This document shows, piece by piece, positions 11,449 through 23,422 of a DNA stretch of 64,000 bases. Each line of letters starts with the position of its first letter. The stretch's first letter is position 1. Both the position numbers and the translations under genes were made by a program. Origin of the DNA: Paramacrobiotus metropolitanus (lineage: Eukaryota > Tardigrada > Eutardigrada > Parachela > Macrobiotidae); NCBI RefSeq assembly GCF_019649055.1, contig NW_026570238.1, positions 186,001-250,000 of the forward strand, read 5' to 3'. A model generated the notes under the pieces. The model had not been told where the DNA came from. It ran no database searches and worked only from the letters and a program-made list of their open reading frames with translations.

Positions 11449-12577
11449 CACATTGTAAAACGCACCCAAGCGGAATGCAGTTGGCGACTGGCTTTTTTAG
11501 CGGTCATGTTTCGTCTCAGCATTCCAAAAAACTTTCTAAAGGTATTTCAGACATTTCCTTTGTCAGCTTAAGTCTAATCCGTAAGGTTTGTGCGCTTAGT
11601 GATGACAAATCGGAGCTATCACGATCAGAGCTATCCCGGTTTTCTAATCCCTTTAAAAGTAAGGAACCGAATTCCATGAGTCTGTTTGATGACTATATAT
11701 ACATGCCTGAGGCCTCTACAAAATTCATAAAAATAAAATATCTACGCGTGCGTTTTGTAGCACGTATACGTGCCTATAAAATGTTAAGCAAAAATTTTTT
11801 ACATTAGTCAAATACCTTTTGAAACATGAAAACCTGAATTTCCACAACCTGTGAAAAGAAAACTATCATGTTGTATTTCAAAATACAAAGGTGCGCGCTG
11901 GTGGCCTTTAACTATCCTGCATTAGCAGTCTTTCATAAGGTTAAATAATTATTATTAAGAAAAAATTGCATAAAAATGCATTTTGCGAAGACCGCTCAGT
12001 TTGCAATACGGTAACCACAGAAACTATCGAATAATTACAGTATCGCTTACAATTTGCAAGCTGAAAATAACTATACCAGTATCAGTTATTGCTTACGATT
12101 AATTAAATGCCAAATTTATTCTGCGTTCGCTGACACACTATCTGTGATTCTGTACCTACCAGTATACAGTATTATACACACTACACCTTTTAATTCGACG
12201 TATTACAGTAATAAATTACAGGATTTTGCAATTGTCCAACAAGTCGCCATAAAAAAAGTCATATGGTTAGACAGTGCACGTTAAGTGTCACAGCAATACG
12301 TTTTTGTTCGCATGATGTCCTCAAACATCATTTCGGTAGCGCCAGAGTAACATTACGCCGCCTTTACCGGTCAGCGAAACCATTACTGTATTTAGTGTAG
12401 TACAAGTACATCGGATGCAAAAAAGTTTAAAAAGTTTAGTTTAAGTTTAAAAAGTTTAAGTTTTAAAACGGCATGATGAGATACATTAATATTAATACTA
12501 TGCGAGTACTGCTCCTGAAACCCGGACAGAATTGTGTCTTATTAAATAAATATCATGCATTGCAAGATCCACGGTGA
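11449..12577. other. Intergenic, AT-rich, with a short low-complexity tract
   Basis: No gene is recognised. At about 12419-12470 imperfect units of AAAAGTTT/AAGTTTA are repeated in tandem. This tract lies just beyond the 3' end of UreG. Confidence 0.6.
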
Positions 12578-13788
12578 TCAGTTGGCAGAATCTTTGTATG
12601 CAGTTAAAATACAGTCTGCGATTTCCTTGACTCCGACCATATTTTTAGCCTGCGCAAATATCGTGGGACCGTTTTGGCGCATCACATCCGCATCCCGCCG
12701 CATGACATCCAGACTCGCTCCCACTGCCTCCGCCAAGTCTGTTTTGTTGATTACCAGTAAATCGCTTTGGGTAATGCCCGGTCCGCCTTTCCGGGGAATC
12801 TTATCCCCGCCTAAACAGAACCAGAACGTTTCGCCAAGACATATCGCTAAGCGCTGATGTTAATACTACAGACAGATAAGCTATATCGGTTAAAACATAC
12901 CAGCCACATCGATGACGTAGATTATATAATCCGCCAATTCCCTGCTGAAATTAGCCGCTAAATTGTCGCCGCCTGACTCCAAGAATACTATTTCCGGCTG
13001 GAACTCTTTTGTTAGGTCTTTCACAGTTTGAAAATTTAAGGAATAGTCCTTCAAGAAACAAGATGTGCATGTTACGTAAGACGAACAAGAACGTTCTGGA
13101 TCACAGCTGCAGGATGCATTGTACTTCGCGAATAGCAGCGTGCGGACATCCTCCGGTTTCGACAGCTTTCATCCGCTTTTCTTCCAGCGCCTTATTTCTT
13201 ACTAAAAATTCCCAATCTTCCCTGCAATTGTTAGTCATGCAGACGTCTGGCGGGCTGATGCAGAGTAATTGAAGCAAGTTACCGAGTGAAAATATCGTTT
13301 GTCACGACACAGATGTTGTGGGAATCGCGCAGGTATCGGCATAACGCTAGCACCAACGCAGTTTTCCCAGATCCTACTGGCCCTCCTATTCCCACGGTGA
13401 ATGCGCGCTGTAGACAGCATGTACAATTTTAGCGAAATGTAGGTGGTTTGTAGACTTACTACCTAGTACTCCATAGATCTGTAGCAGTGTAGCCGTATTA
13501 TCTGACCTCCTTCCAGTTGGTGCGATGACGCAACGGTTCACGGTGCTCATAGCTGCCGGGATTGTCCATGATTTCATGGGTATGGCCATGTTCGTGTTCA
13601 TGACTGTGATGGCCGTGGTCTAAAATTTATGCCCATTTAGATTAAGTGCTACATTTCAAATTTTCGACGCCAAAGAAATGAGGCGTCTGTCAATTAAACA
13701 AGGCTTCCGGTCCACTAGTACTTACCATGAGAATGATCATGGCCATGATGGTGCCCACCTTGAGATGTCGCGGAAACGAGAGATCCTC
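12578..13788 (-). CDS. UreG: Urease accessory GTPase UreG (first exon unresolved)
   Basis: UreG is a SIMIBI-class GTPase that, with UreD and UreF, delivers nickel to apo-urease during carbamylation of its active-site lysine. Minus-strand exons at 13726-13788, 13507-13619, 13283-13407, 13125-13221, 12901-13048 and 12578-12810 join in phase. Motifs are the P-loop [11 protein letters not shown], the NDIFTREDWEFL region, the Cys-Pro-His metal motif ([13 protein letters not shown]), [20 protein letters not shown] and the NKTD guanine-specificity motif in [10 protein letters not shown], ending [11 protein letters not shown]. The N-terminus is His-rich ([20 protein letters not shown]), as in plant UreG, where it is thought to bind metal. 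No in-frame ATG lies in the first identified exon, so the start codon must be in a further upstream exon that I could not place. Head-to-head with urease. Confidence 0.93.
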
Positions 13789-15013
13789 CTTGTGATACAA
13801 ATTTTGATCAATCCACAGCGCGAGTACATGTACTTAGTATTACTTACGCTCGTGACTGTAGAGCTAGTTTGCAAACAACATAAAACTTAATTTTTATGAA
13901 ATCTGAACCGTGAACACATTATTGTGCTTTTGTGGACCCGAATGTATTTAAAAAACACACTAACGATAACCCCCAAAAAAGTGTGTAAAGTACCGTAGGA
14001 CGGTACGCTGTAGCATGTACAATATGTTTGTATTGGACACTTGCTACAGGCTACAAGCCATACAAACAACGATAAGATGCCTTACAACATCTCATATTTT
14101 TTTTGTTTAGGAAATTTACCTTTTTGGAAAACCACATTCTGTGTTTCCATAATTAAGTATAGATTCAGGTACGTTCGAAGCCAAAATTAAATCGCAGGGG
14201 CTGCAAAAAAGACATATAAATACTTCCAACGATTATCGCCTAAAATAGAATTCTTAGGTTCAATTCGCGTTCTTTGCACTACACTGCATGAGCCGCTGTA
14301 CAAAACAAACTAACGCAGTCACAATTCATTTCGCTTACCTTTTGCAAATAAATGCGGTTTCTCTGTAGCAAAACAATGAGGGCAAAATGGATAAATGATT
14401 CCTGCACAAGATTGACGAAGGCATTTTCGCAATAGATTAGGAGTAGATTTTTAAACGGTAGACGTGATACACTTCCTTACCTTACCGTAAATGCAAGCGA
14501 ATTGCAAGGTCACAACCGGTTTCAGGGAACTCTTTTTTAAGCTTACGCTTCTGGCGAAATTTTAGCTCGTTCAGGTACAACACAAAACATTCCACCATTC
14601 AAGAAAAGAAATTCGGTAATACAACAACATACCCGGCTCCAGATTTAGAGAGCAGCTGTGATAACACCGATGCGACTATAGTGCAGATTTCGGTAAATAC
14701 AATACGACTGTATTTAACAGCTCTTTTGCACAGATTTCCTATCTTTTACGACCATCTGATTACCAGATAGCGGTATTGTATTCTGCCGCAGCTGAAAAGT
14801 TTAAATTCCAATCTCTGCTGTGCAGTAGTGGCAATATACAAGTTGATATGTCGCTGATTTGTACAGGCTTTACTATTCTAGGGTAGGCAGTGTTTTTGCC
14901 CTGGTATCCGGCTGATAATCAAATTAATCCAATTTGTACTAACTGCATACCAACCAAAGCCAAGCTGCACTGGAGTGTGTGAATAGCCGATTGAAAAATC
15001 TCATCCCATAGCC
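13789..15013. promoter_or_regulatory. Divergent intergenic region between UreG and urease
   Basis: About 1.2 kb separates the first placed UreG exon (minus) from the urease ATG (plus). It must hold the unplaced UreG 5' exon and the start sites of both transcripts. It is AT-rich. No TATA box or known motif can be assigned with confidence. Calling it regulatory is inference from gene orientation alone. Confidence 0.4.
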
Positions 15014-18000
15014 ATGCACTTGAGTCCACGGGAGCAGGAAAGTCTTCTTATCCACAACGCCGGATTTGTAGCCCAAAAGAGTGAGTTCTCGTTAAACTCG
15101 TATATCTGTTTGTACCTGATAACACACTGTAGAAGTCCGTCGGGTAAAATCTCTGCCGTGACAGCTTATTAAGTTTGGTAATTGCTTGGGTGCTAAGGGG
15201 TTAGAATACATGTACAGGAATTTAATCCATGTTTTATAGGATTAGCGCGAGGATGCAAGCTAAACCATCCAGAAAGCGTAGCGCTGATTGCCGCTCAGGT
15301 AAACTGGGTTAAACGCGACTGTATCCTTGCATTGCATGTTTGCCACGGTGGATTATACGATTATACTCCGCAGAAATACTCTGGTCTTTGTTGCTCGTGT
15401 TTAGTTGCAAGAACTAGTAAGGGATGGCAACCACAGCGTTGCGGAGTTGATGGACATTGGCGCAAAAATGCTGGGTAAATAAGTAAACCGGAAGTTGTGC
15501 ACGCAACAACACTGCTTTAAGTCACTGCAGTACATTACAGTATGTTAATAAGTACTTGTATGTTGAATAGTCGTATGGCATGTTGTTGTACTTCGGCAAT
15601 TTTGTAGTGGCGATCGCTAAAATGAATAACAATTGTTTAATCAGGCTGCTCGTTGTAAACTTGCAGGTAAAACGACATAATATAGATATTGCTGTTTCTT
15701 CACTCTACGTTGTAACGCTGTAGCTGGCCTTGAAATGCGGTCCGTGGTGCAGCATTAATCACAGAATTTGTGGATAATTAACCTTGCAATATTATAGAGG
15801 CATACCTAGGACTTATAGTGATAAAATCAGGACATTATGTATACCTACCAGACCTGGGCAGTTATAACTTAACTCTATAACTTAACGCGAGTTATTTGCG
15901 AGTTATCGAGTTTTAACGTAACTCTGTAGCGTAACTCGCTACCCAAAACACTTAACTCTAACGTAACTCGCCAGAAATTTGTATACATTGTCTATGGTAG
16001 CGTAACTCGCGGTATAACTCGAAACTCGGTTTTACTTGCATAAATAGCGTAACTCGTAGCGTAACTCGCACGCTACCTGTAACTCGTAACTCTAACGGTG
16101 GTTGCATTTTCCATAACTGCCCAGGTGTGATACCTACATTGTGTGTTCATGCTAGGTACGAATCAAGTTATGCCGGGCGTGCCGGAAATGATCCACGAGA
16201 TCCAAATTGAAGCCACATTTCCAGATGGCACTAAACTTATAACGGTGCATCACCCTATATCAGCTCAGGATGGCGATCTGCAGTTGGCGTTATACGGCAG
16301 TTTTTTGCCCGTTCCGAGTTATAACGTTTTCCAGCGTGGATCTTCGGATGTTCATGGTCAGTCGCCCGGTCAGATTATGCCGGTCAAAGGAAATCCCATT
16401 CAAATCAATCAAGGCCGACGCACCGACATTTTGGAAGTCCAGAGCTTTTGCGATCGCCCCATCCAAGTTGGCAGTCACTATCACTTCATCGAAGCTAACA
16501 AATTCCTTCAGTTTGATCGTGCTCGGGCGTATGGAATGCGACTCAACATCGCTGCTGGTACCGCAGTCCGGTTCGAACCAGGCGACATCCGGAAAGTCTT
16601 CCTAACCGAAATTGCCGGAAATCAAGTCATCAGAGGAGGAAATGGATTGTGCAATGGACAGTTCTCTTTAGAAAATCTTCCCTCCGTTATGGAACGGGTA
16701 TGTTAACACATGAAATTTAGAATCTTTGGTTTTACTATAGTGGTTTCGGGGAAGAAGACTGCCGATTTGGTAATCTGATCTGCATTTAATAGCTTCTGAA
16801 TCAAGGCTTCCGACATGCCAAACAAGAGCATGATTTGGAGATCCGTACTGATCCTTCTCGAATACCAAGGCCAGTGTACGCCAAGATATACGGGCCGACA
16901 ACTGGAGATCGTGTCCGACTGGGCGACACCGGTCTTATCATAGAAGTCGAAAAGGATTACACAGTTTACGGAGATGAGTGCAAATTTGGCGGTGGCAAGG
17001 TATCATATGAAACGGTAATTAATTGGATGAAATGAAATTAAGCGTCACTTTTCAGGTTCTTCGTGAAGGGATGGGCCAAGCAGCGGGTATCGCCAACAAA
17101 GCTGAACGCTCGCACACCGCCCTGGATACAGTGATCACAAATGCTCTGGTTGTTGACAGCGTGACAGGAATTTTTAAGTGCGATATTGGAATAAAGGTAA
17201 TATTTACCGAAGCTTTCTCAGTACAGCTGCATGTCATCTTGTCGATCCCTATAGTATACCAGTTTTACAAATCAGTTGTGTCTAATCTGGTCGATGTTGT
17301 TACAGGATGGGCATATTGTGGGACTTGGAAAGGCCGGCAACCCTGACGTAATGGAGGGTGTTGACACTAACTTGATAGTGGGTGCGGGAACAGAGGCCAT
17401 CGCCGGAGAGGGATTAATAATAACCGCTGGTGCTATTGATACCCATGTGCATTTTATTTGTCCCCAGTTGGTCCGAGAAGCCGTTGCTGCAGGGATTACC
17501 ACAATGATTGGAGGCGGAACTGTATGTTCCTAAATCAAAAGTCAATTAAACACACGATTTTTTTTCGAAATCACGGAAATCTTTCAGTTGTTCCGCTTTG
17601 TCGGTCTGTCAAAGTGTACACTGTACACTTGACCGCCGGGCATGCTAATCCGCGCTCGCGCATGGAATTTTCAAGTTCTCTTTACACTGTATAGGGTCCG
17701 GCGTCAGGTACTTGTGCCACCACATGTTCTCCTGGACCGGAACACATTCGGTACGCATACAATTTAGCAAGAGCAACTAATGAAGACGAACTACGAAACG
17801 TAGCCTTTGCAGGTGTTTGTGCAAAGCGTTTTGATGTTGTGTTGCAGGCAGATGATGGAGGCTACGGATAATTTCCCAATGAATTTCGGGTTTACCGGCA
17901 AAGGAAATTCAAGTGGTACCGGATCGGGAAAATTAGCCCCTGAACTAGTGGAACAAATCGAGGCTGGCGCTATCGGGTCTGTTATACGTTTTAAAATTCT

Positions 18001-20590
18001 TATGGAAGTGACAGTAAAATATAAAATACGGATACTAGTACTTCAGAGACATCGTAATAAAAGGAGTAATTTTAAGGTCATTGCTAAGAAAACTTTAAAG
18101 AGTCGCCAAACACTTCCGATTTATTGTACATTTAGGTTAAAGCTGCACGAAGACTGGGGAACAACACCGTCTGCCATCGATGCAGCTTTAAAAGTTGGAG
18201 AGGCGTACGATGTCCAAGTGACAATCCACACCGACACCCTTAATGAATCGTCCTGTGTAGAGCACACACTGGAAGCGATAAATGGACGAACGATTCATGC
18301 TTACCACACGGAAGGGGCCGGTGGTGGACATGCTCCTGTAAGACAAGTTGCCAAAAATATTCACGCGCTACTTAATCAGCGTTTTGGGAATTCATGCAAT
18401 TATAGAAGTATCATGACTATTTCTGTTGACTTGTGTCGTTCTTACATAAAAACCTGGAATTCTGGAGTTCGGTGTCGTGGTTGAAGAATTGCTTTTTTAA
18501 TTTCAGGACATCATGAAAGTAGTCGGCGCCCAAAACGTCATACCTAGCAGTACCAACCCAACGCGACCATTCACCGTTAACACAATCGACGAGCATTTGG
18601 TATGAATAATGTTAAAAGTTAACGCTTTAATCCAGTTAGTAGTCCGTGTGCTTTGTGTGAAAGCAAAATTAATTATTTGTTTATGAGCTGTAGGATATGC
18701 TGCTGGTTTGCCATCATCTGGATAAGTAAGTTGGGCGAAAACTTTCCATGATACCGGTATAGTGATTATCTAGATCTGTGTATCTTAGCTCAGAATGATA
18801 GGACCTGGTTCCTACTAGAAGGTTTTGTGTTGTACAGGAATCTCAAAGAAGATTTGGCTTTTGCTGAAAGTCGAATTCGAGCGGAAACGATTGCTGCAGA
18901 AGATATCTTACATGATTTGGGTGCCATTTCTATAATCAGTTCCGATTCTCAGGTCAGGTGACGCGTTTGACCTTGAGCTGGTTTGCAGTGACGTGTTCAA
19001 CTATTTCTACCGTGCACAGCAAAAGAGTAAACGAAGATTATTATAAAACCATAAACTTCTAGCTTTATGCGCATTCAGCTGTTTAGAATTACCGTGTGTT
19101 GTATTGTGTTGTGCGTTATATATATGCTTCGTTATGAGCGATGTTTGTACCTATATTTTTCATTTAATGTTATAAATCGAATCATAAGACTTTGTTCTTT
19201 TTAAGTGAAATACGGAATTCTTGCCCTTTGATAGGCAATGGGTCGCATTGGCGAAGTCATAACGCGAACGTGGCAGACGGCAGATAAAATGAAGAGCATC
19301 CGCGGACGACTTTCTGAAGAAACGGTAAAGGCGCAAAAAAAACACCGTTTGAAGTGATTCTTGTACGGTGAATGAATTGTTGTATTTCGAATATGGTTCT
19401 TCACTTGTTCACTGTGATTAAAGGGCGACAACGACAACTTCCGGGCTCGTCGATACGTGGCAAAGTAAGTGGATGAAGTGTGTGATGGTGTCTTGAATCT
19501 CGGGAGGGTACTTTAAAATTCACTTTTCCAGGTACACTATAAATCCTGCCATAGTTAGTGGCGCGCGCGATATTATTGGTTCCATTGAGGTGAATGACTA
19601 AAGAAAGATATTACGCATACATAAGCAACATTTCCGTCTCTGATGGTCGTCTTTACGCTCTGCAATCAATTGTCTAGAAGGTCATCATAACTCTTCTTTC
19701 GTTTAGTCACGGACTTTCATTTACCACAAAAACGGATCTGTTACACAAAAATGAGGCGTTTAGGATAAATAATTTAAATAACTATGGTACTGCAGATTGG
19801 AAAGTTTGCCGACTTAGTGTTATGGGAACCGGCGTTCTTTGGAGCAAAGCCGGCCATGGTGCTGAAGGGTGGGCAGGTACATATACTATATTGCGATGTG
19901 CACAGTAAACACAAGCGCTATCTAAACAGCGAATCTTTTTAAACTTTTAACTGTAAATACTCGTAAACATAAGGTGTGGGAACTGCCATATTGAAATAAT
20001 ATCGGCTACAATATTTTTAAGTTCAGATCGCATCATCGTATTATGGAATTTTTTGCAGATTGCATGGTCTCAGATGGGTATGCCAAATGCTTCTATACCA
20101 ACTCCTGAACCAGTGAAGCAGCGTAAAATGTTTGGTGCTTATGGGAAAAGTCCATCACATAATTCCATTCTTTTTATCTCTAAGGTTGGTTTATGCAGCA
20201 GCGCAATAATTTTTCGAATTACTGGCTACTTTAAAACCGTTATTGACTCTAATGTTTTGATTTTGGTCTTGTAAAAATAGGTCAGCGAGGGAAAAATTTC
20301 ACTACAACCAAAAAACGATATGCCGTTCATGGGTGCGCTAAAGTCAGCAAGGCATCCATGGTGTTGAATACAGCCACTCCTCGGCTAGAAAGTAAGTTTC
20401 AGAATGAGCCGGTAGCAGCTAATTAAATTTAATGGCTTTCATGAGTCGATTGCGTTGATTTTTAGTTAATCCAAACAACTATAAAGTCTACAATATTATC
20501 TCTAAAACTGATGGATCCACAGACAAGGAACACTTGACCTGTCCGCCTGCAAAAACGCTTCCCCTGACCCAGCGTTACTTCTTGTTTTAG
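15014..20590 (+). CDS. Urease, single-chain (gamma-beta-alpha fused), complete
   Basis: This nickel enzyme hydrolyses urea to ammonia and carbamate. Twenty exons join in phase to 2565 nt, 854 residues, close to the ~840 of plant and fungal single-chain ureases; no frameshift or stop is needed. Exons start/end: 15014/15080, 15240/15298, 15405/15474, 16156/16697, 16793/16999, 17056/17196, 17306/17521, 17695/17750, 17848/17976, 18136/18337, 18507/18599, 18694/18725, 18838/18952, 19235/19324, 19424/19464, 19532/19589, 19796/19876, 20059/20188, 20281/20391, 20466/20590. The gamma part starts [18 protein letters not shown], the beta part holds [11 protein letters not shown], and the alpha part holds the metal ligands: His409/His411 (DTHVHF), the carbamylated Lys498 (GLKLHEDWG), His in IHTDTLNE, His in [13 protein letters not shown], and Asp in ISSDSQAMGR. 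The flap Cys-His (LLVCHHLDK) is present, and the ending RYFLF is typical. Confidence 0.97.
15849..16129. mobile_element. hAT-type MITE in urease intron 3
   Basis: The 281-base element is bounded by 17-base terminal inverted repeats, CAGACCTGGGCAGTTAT on the left and its reverse complement on the right with one mismatch (third base). It is flanked by identical 8-base direct repeats ATACCTAC at 15841-15848 and 16130-16137. An 8-base duplication and ends beginning CA(G)NCCTGGGCA fit the hAT superfamily. There is no coding capacity, so it is non-autonomous. The interior is built of imperfect tandem units of GTAACTCG/AACTCG and partial complements (CGAGTTAT). It accounts for about 40% of the 681-base intron, the longest in the gene. 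Confidence 0.88.
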
Positions 20591-21124
20591 GATGAAGAAT
20601 CGTGTCATTTCGTACATTTTGCTTCTGCCTGATTTCGTCCTAAAGTTTTTTAGTACATACTGTAATCATTTCGTTTACCGTCACTGTGTTTAGTTTCCCA
20701 TCGACTGACGACTAACAGTTCAACAGCAATGAAAATTAATGTTAAATTAAAGTTTCGTTATTTGAACATTTCTTGAAATAGGGGAATCTAAAAAGTATTC
20801 TGAAAGAAAATGACGAAAATAGTGCTGAAATAAATGTTTTTCAGTTTTTGTTATTGTATGGAGTTTGTGGATTACCACATGCTGCACCTTAAAAATCACA
20901 AGTCCGCTTGTTTATAGGCATATATTAGAATTTACTGCTTTACGGATACAGATCACTCGTAATAAGACAACCGTCACAAATACTATATGATAATTAATAC
21001 ACCGCAACATTTGATCGCTTTCTCAACATATTCTGAAAACTTTGCGCAACAATAAAAGAGCAATTAGTGGCTGCCGCGAGTAAGTAACTATGCGAGCAGC
21101 TAGATGGTAATCCGGTGCTTCAGA
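20591..21124. other. Intergenic between the convergent 3' ends of urease and MTX2
   Basis: A 534-base AT-rich spacer receives the 3' ends of urease from the left and metaxin-2 from the right. AATAAA-like words occur but I cannot assign a cleavage site. No gene is seen. Confidence 0.6.
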
Positions 21125-23091
21125 TTAAATGTCGCTCTTGATTAGCATCGGAGGCAGTCGGCGCATTCCCGTAACTACAGTGGCATTGTAAAGTTCGGTA
21201 TTCAGTCCAAGTTCTTTGGCGAAAAATAACCGATCCACTCGTTGGCAGAATGCCACTAAATTCTGATGGCGTTGAACCAGTTCGCTCAGATTTCCTTCTG
21301 GAAGATGGCATGTCAGGAGAGCGCTGAGATGTCCAAATGCCAACGCATCCAATTCGTTTGTATGCCTACAATAATTTTACATGAGGAAAATCGTCTATCA
21401 CGTCACGTTAATTAGCTATCATCAACGCATAATGGAGGCAACACGTTGCTAATTATTACACTTTGCAGTGCAAAGCATTTCGAATAACTACACAAATGCA
21501 TAACATTACTTCTGTACACTTTAGCACAATTCGTAGCGAGATGAGGATCTACTTTTAAAAGGATGAATAAAAAAAAGGACGGATCTACTTTTAAAAGGAC
21601 GTTATAACGGTATAAACCTGTAGTTATAACAGTTTCATTATAAATCAGTCATTGTAGAGAAAAAATAATTTTATCAAATAAAATCAAGATATCAAAGTAT
21701 GGTTGAATGACAAACATAACAAAAATCTTACACATCATCCAGAAAGTAAGGTCGTGGTCCCAACCGTTCGCTCAAAGCTCGCAGATCACTTAAAAGACTC
21801 TCTCGAACGTCCTCAATTGATCGCAAAGGAGACATTTCCATTAAGTACGCTTTGATTTGCAAGCGTTTCAAAAACGGCAGAATTTTATTCAACGGTGCGG
21901 GATATGGAGAGCCATACCGATCTTTCGTGACAGCTTTATAATTTGCATCATCCAACCAGGCAGCATACAACTGCAAAAAAACAGGTGTAAAAATTAAATG
22001 GAAGTGGGTAGATAAATAAACCTGATACCCGCTTAACTACCCCTGTAGCAAATGACTTCAATTCAATTACGCACTTCGGCATTTTTTACGGTTATTTGTA
22101 TCATTTCCACATACGGTCGGATGGATCCTTCCTGTTCATTAGTCAACTGCTGACGAATCTAAAACCAAGAACGATCGGAAGGCAAAAACAAACTGCTTTT
22201 TGAACGCAACAAGATAGATAATCCAGAAAGGCCAAATTCAGTTGGTCTCACTTCTCAGGCAGTGAAAAGTCATTAAAGTAAGTCAGACTTCCGAAACAGT
22301 TTTCTAAGCGAATGCCGGGGCGGATGGGCCCAGAATACATATTACGAGTACTATTAGAGTAACTAGACCCTGCAGTACATGTGAAAAATGAAAAAAACCC
22401 AAATTCTCAATAATTTATCAGATGACAAGCCGTAATCTTCCTACTGACGACATCAAAGTCTGCAATATGCGCAATACTTTCCTGAACTAAGTAACTCATT
22501 TCATAAGTGTCGTGCCTACCCGCAGTCGAGCATATGCGGTAATGGCGTCGAAGCCAGCCACAAAATGATTTTCCACCTTAAGAAGAGGTAGTTTACCAGA
22601 TACGGATATGAATTCTGCATTCGAGCGTTCATCGAGCACAAATTTCAGACCTGAAAATTGCAACACCGTTCACTTCTGATTTCTAGCAATTCAAAAAACC
22701 AAATCGACTTAAACTTTTAATCAATACATAATCGTCACAAGTCAAGTTCATTTCACTTACTAACCATGCATGCGTAGAAACGCTTGAGTTGCCAAACATT
22801 CGGCTTGCTCATGGAGAGTAACTTGCACACCTGCAATTACCAATAGGTAACAGAAAGTTACAAAGTCGCATTTTATATTCTCAAACTCACCAAGTGGAGG
22901 AACGCAAAGAATCGCATCGGTCGGCCATGGAAGATCTCCTGTATAAAGTGCGAGCACCTTCTGTATAATGCATTATTTTTGATAGACGGATTCACAAGCG
23001 CCATCCGAAAGTTACCTGCATTAACGACAACCTCCACGGGTTCTTCTACAAGGTCGTTGGTAAACATAAATGGCTTAAAAATAAAGTCCAT
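21125..23091 (-). CDS. MTX2: Metaxin-2, mitochondrial outer-membrane protein
   Basis: Metaxin-2 pairs with metaxin-1 on the cytosolic face of the outer mitochondrial membrane and, with the SAM complex, helps insert beta-barrel proteins; it also links mitochondria to motors in animals. Seven exons (23016-23091, 22891-22938, 22765-22830, 22520-22650, 22075-22158, 21732-21970, 21125-21365) sum to 885 nt, 294 residues, near the usual ~263. The thioredoxin-like N-terminal domain holds EQAECLATQAFLRMHGL and SGKLPLLKVENHFVAGFDAI. The GST-C-like domain holds DRYGSPYPAPLNKILPF, LSERLGPRPYFLDD and NELDALAFGHLSALL, all diagnostic of metaxin-2. The acidic N-terminus and the C-terminal extension after the last helix are longer than in vertebrates. 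Confidence 0.95.
21545..21599. repeat. 19-base direct repeat in an MTX2 intron
   Basis: Two identical copies of GGATCTACTTTTAAAAGGA occupy 21545-21563 and 21581-21599 inside the intron before the last MTX2 exon. A short AT-rich inverted repeat (GTTATAAC...GTTATAAC) follows. There is no evidence of transposition. Confidence 0.7.
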
Positions 23092-23111
23092 TGTCAGATT
23101 TTAAGTGAAAT

Positions 23112-23339
23112 ATGTCCGATCGGGAGCCGAGGAACGCAATGGGCCAGTTGGTGGCACAACTGAGGCAATCCGCAATCTTCAATCAAGTGACTCAAGTCTT
23201 CTTCAATCAAGTCTCCCAGGCTACTCTAGGACGATACAGAACCGTCACTTGTACTGATGAATGCAGGAACGCCCAAATAAGCATACTATCTCCCAGTAAT
23301 TCTCCCAGCTGCTGCGTATGTACGGATTCCAACAAATAA
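23112..23339 (+). CDS. Possible small orphan frame divergent from MTX2
   Basis: A 75-codon frame starts 20 bases from the MTX2 start codon on the opposite strand. The first half is Gln/Asn/Val-rich and could form a helix (GQLVAQLRQSAIFNQVTQVF); the last residues are Cys/Ser-rich. No family match or splice chain is recognised, and the frame could be chance in the MTX2 5' flank. Confidence 0.2.
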   Translation: MSDREPRNAMGQLVAQLRQSAIFNQVTQVFFNQVSQATLGRYRTVTCTDECRNAQISILSPSNSPSCCVCTDSNK

Positions 23340-23422
23340 TAAATACAAACAATAATACAAGTTACAAAACAATAAAATTAATTCTAAAAGCAAACCGCAA
23401 ATAGCGAAGCATAAACTTCAAC

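Noticed and set aside
12419-12470. Possible CRISPR-like or satellite array
   Set aside because: Units are only 6-9 bases, imperfect and without spacers; this is low-complexity AT sequence in a eukaryote.
20181-20391. Apparent frameshift or premature stop near the urease C-terminus
   Set aside because: Using the AAG|GTTGGT donor gives a stop in the next exon, but the donor four bases later (GTTG|GTTTAT) joins in phase and restores the conserved C-terminal alpha-domain sequence, so the gene is intact.
12578-20590. Urease and UreG as bacterial contamination
   Set aside because: Both are interrupted by many canonical introns, the urease is the fused eukaryotic form, and animal genes lie on both sides.
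12578-20590. UreD, UreF or a nickel transporter gene in the cluster
   Set aside because: I looked through the flanking frames on both strands and saw no sequence resembling these families in the window.
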